From Anaerolineae bacterium (lineage in GTDB: Bacteria; Chloroflexota; Anaerolineae; Anaerolineales; UBA4823), in assembly GCA_030622805.1 (NCBI GenBank), contig JAUXFR010000091.1:1-6253 (forward strand): a stretch of 6,253 bases of DNA, given 5' to 3'. A program made the position numbers and the translations under genes. Positions within the stretch are counted from its first letter, which is position 1. Each line of letters opens with the position of its first letter. The notes below the pieces were generated by a model. That model was given only the letters and a program-made list of their open reading frames with translations. It ran no database searches and was not told the DNA's origin. Positions 5,680 through 6,253 of the stretch are shown here, piece after piece.

Positions 5680-6253
5680 TTACAGCAAGTTTGGTGGATT
5701 TACGAAAACTTTCCAATCACTTAGGTGTCGACCACGTAGTAGTGATGTTGGATCGTGACCGCTGAGAACGATCTGCCAGCGGTAGTATCCACTGATGCGG
5801 GAGAAGAAACAGGGCACGGGTCCGATAACCTTTATTGAGCGGCGCCCTTCTTCTCTTATCCACTCTTGAATTTGAGCCGCCATAGTTTGTGCAGTTTTCT
5901 CGGCGCGCTCGGGTTTCAGATCGCGGTATTCAAGCTTCACGAGACGGGTGAACGGCGGATATCCTAACTTGCGCCGGTAGATTAATTCGCGCTTGTAAAA
6001 GTTTAAATAGTCGTGTTTTGAGGCAGCTTTGATCACATAATGTTCAGGTTGGAATGTCTGAAGAATGACACTTCCTCCTAATGGGCTTCGCCCTGCCCGT
6101 CCAGCCACCTGGGTCAATACCTGGAATGTTCTCTCAGATGCGCGGTAATCGGGCAGATTTAGCCCTACATCAGCCAGAATGACCCCAACCAGGGTAACCA
6201 GTGGAAGATCCAACCCTTTTGCCAGCATTTGCGTACCGATCAGAACATCGGCG
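5680..6253 (-). CDS. priA: Primosomal protein N' (PriA helicase), C-terminal part
   Basis: PriA is a 3'-to-5' superfamily 2 DNA helicase that recognises abandoned replication forks and reloads the replisome. The window holds its last 190 residues plus stop; the gene continues beyond the right edge, so the DNA-binding domain, Walker motifs and zinc-binding cysteines are outside. Seen here are helicase motif V, ADVLIGTQMLAKGLDLP (fragment residues 1-17), then the PriA-typical VGVILADVGLNLPDYRASERTFQ and motif VI QVAGRAGR (48-55), then the family's YKRELIYRRKLGYPPFTRL segment and the C-terminal domain. The protein ends in WKVFVNPPNLL, where most PriA proteins have a DVDP-like ending; the divergence is mild. 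Nothing in the visible part suggests a broken gene. It precedes the phosphoribosyltransferase gene on the same strand by 79 bp. Confidence 0.95.
   Translation of the reverse strand, partial: ADVLIGTQMLAKGLDLPLVTLVGVILADVGLNLPDYRASERTFQVLTQVAGRAGRSPLGGSVILQTFQPEHYVIKAASKHDYLNFYKRELIYRRKLGYPPFTRLVKLEYRDLKPERAEKTAQTMAAQIQEWIREEGRRSIKVIGPVPCFFSRISGYYRWQIVLSGHDPTSLLRGRHLSDWKVFVNPPNLL

Overview
The window carries four complete or near-complete genes and the 3' part of a fifth. GC content is moderate and the Shine-Dalgarno sites are clear. The combination points to a bacterium of the phylum Chloroflexota, probably Anaerolineae-like: a DUF5667/DUF5666-type membrane protein, PPK1 followed by a CHAD protein with a Ppx/GppA-like N-terminal part, and a degenerate heptamer repeat between genes. 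This assignment is an inference from gene style and context, not from a marker gene.

Layout. Positions 1-49 hold a degenerate 7-bp tandem repeat. A hairpin at 122-149 follows the 3' end of a minus-strand gene (153-854) for a single-pass membrane protein with a DUF5667-like segment and two DUF5666-like repeats. A divergent spacer of about 350 bp (855-1205) separates it from ppk (1206-3368, +), a full-length polyphosphate kinase with all recognisable catalytic residues. After 72 bp with no clear terminator comes a CHAD-domain gene (3441-5015, +), whose N-terminal half looks like a degenerate copy of the C-terminal HD-like domain of exopolyphosphatase. These two genes form a likely polyphosphate operon. 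Two minus-strand genes converge on it: a Gpt/COG2236-like phosphoribosyltransferase (5094-5600) and the C-terminal 190 residues of the primosomal helicase PriA (5680 to the window edge).

How they work together. PPK1 makes polyphosphate from ATP. The CHAD protein probably binds the polymer or directs proteins to polyphosphate granules, and its Ppx-like half may add a second polymer-binding or regulatory surface. The phosphoribosyltransferase and PriA are separate functions (nucleobase salvage or regulation; replication restart). The phosphoribosyltransferase has its own candidate promoter, overlaid by three copies of an ATGGAGA/TCTCCAT element that looks like an operator.

No mobile element, CRISPR array, tRNA or rRNA was seen. 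The main points worth a second look are the degenerate Ppx-HD/CHAD fusion beside ppk, the repeat cluster at the phosphoribosyltransferase promoter, the missing third acidic residue in that enzyme's PRPP loop, and the heptamer repeat.
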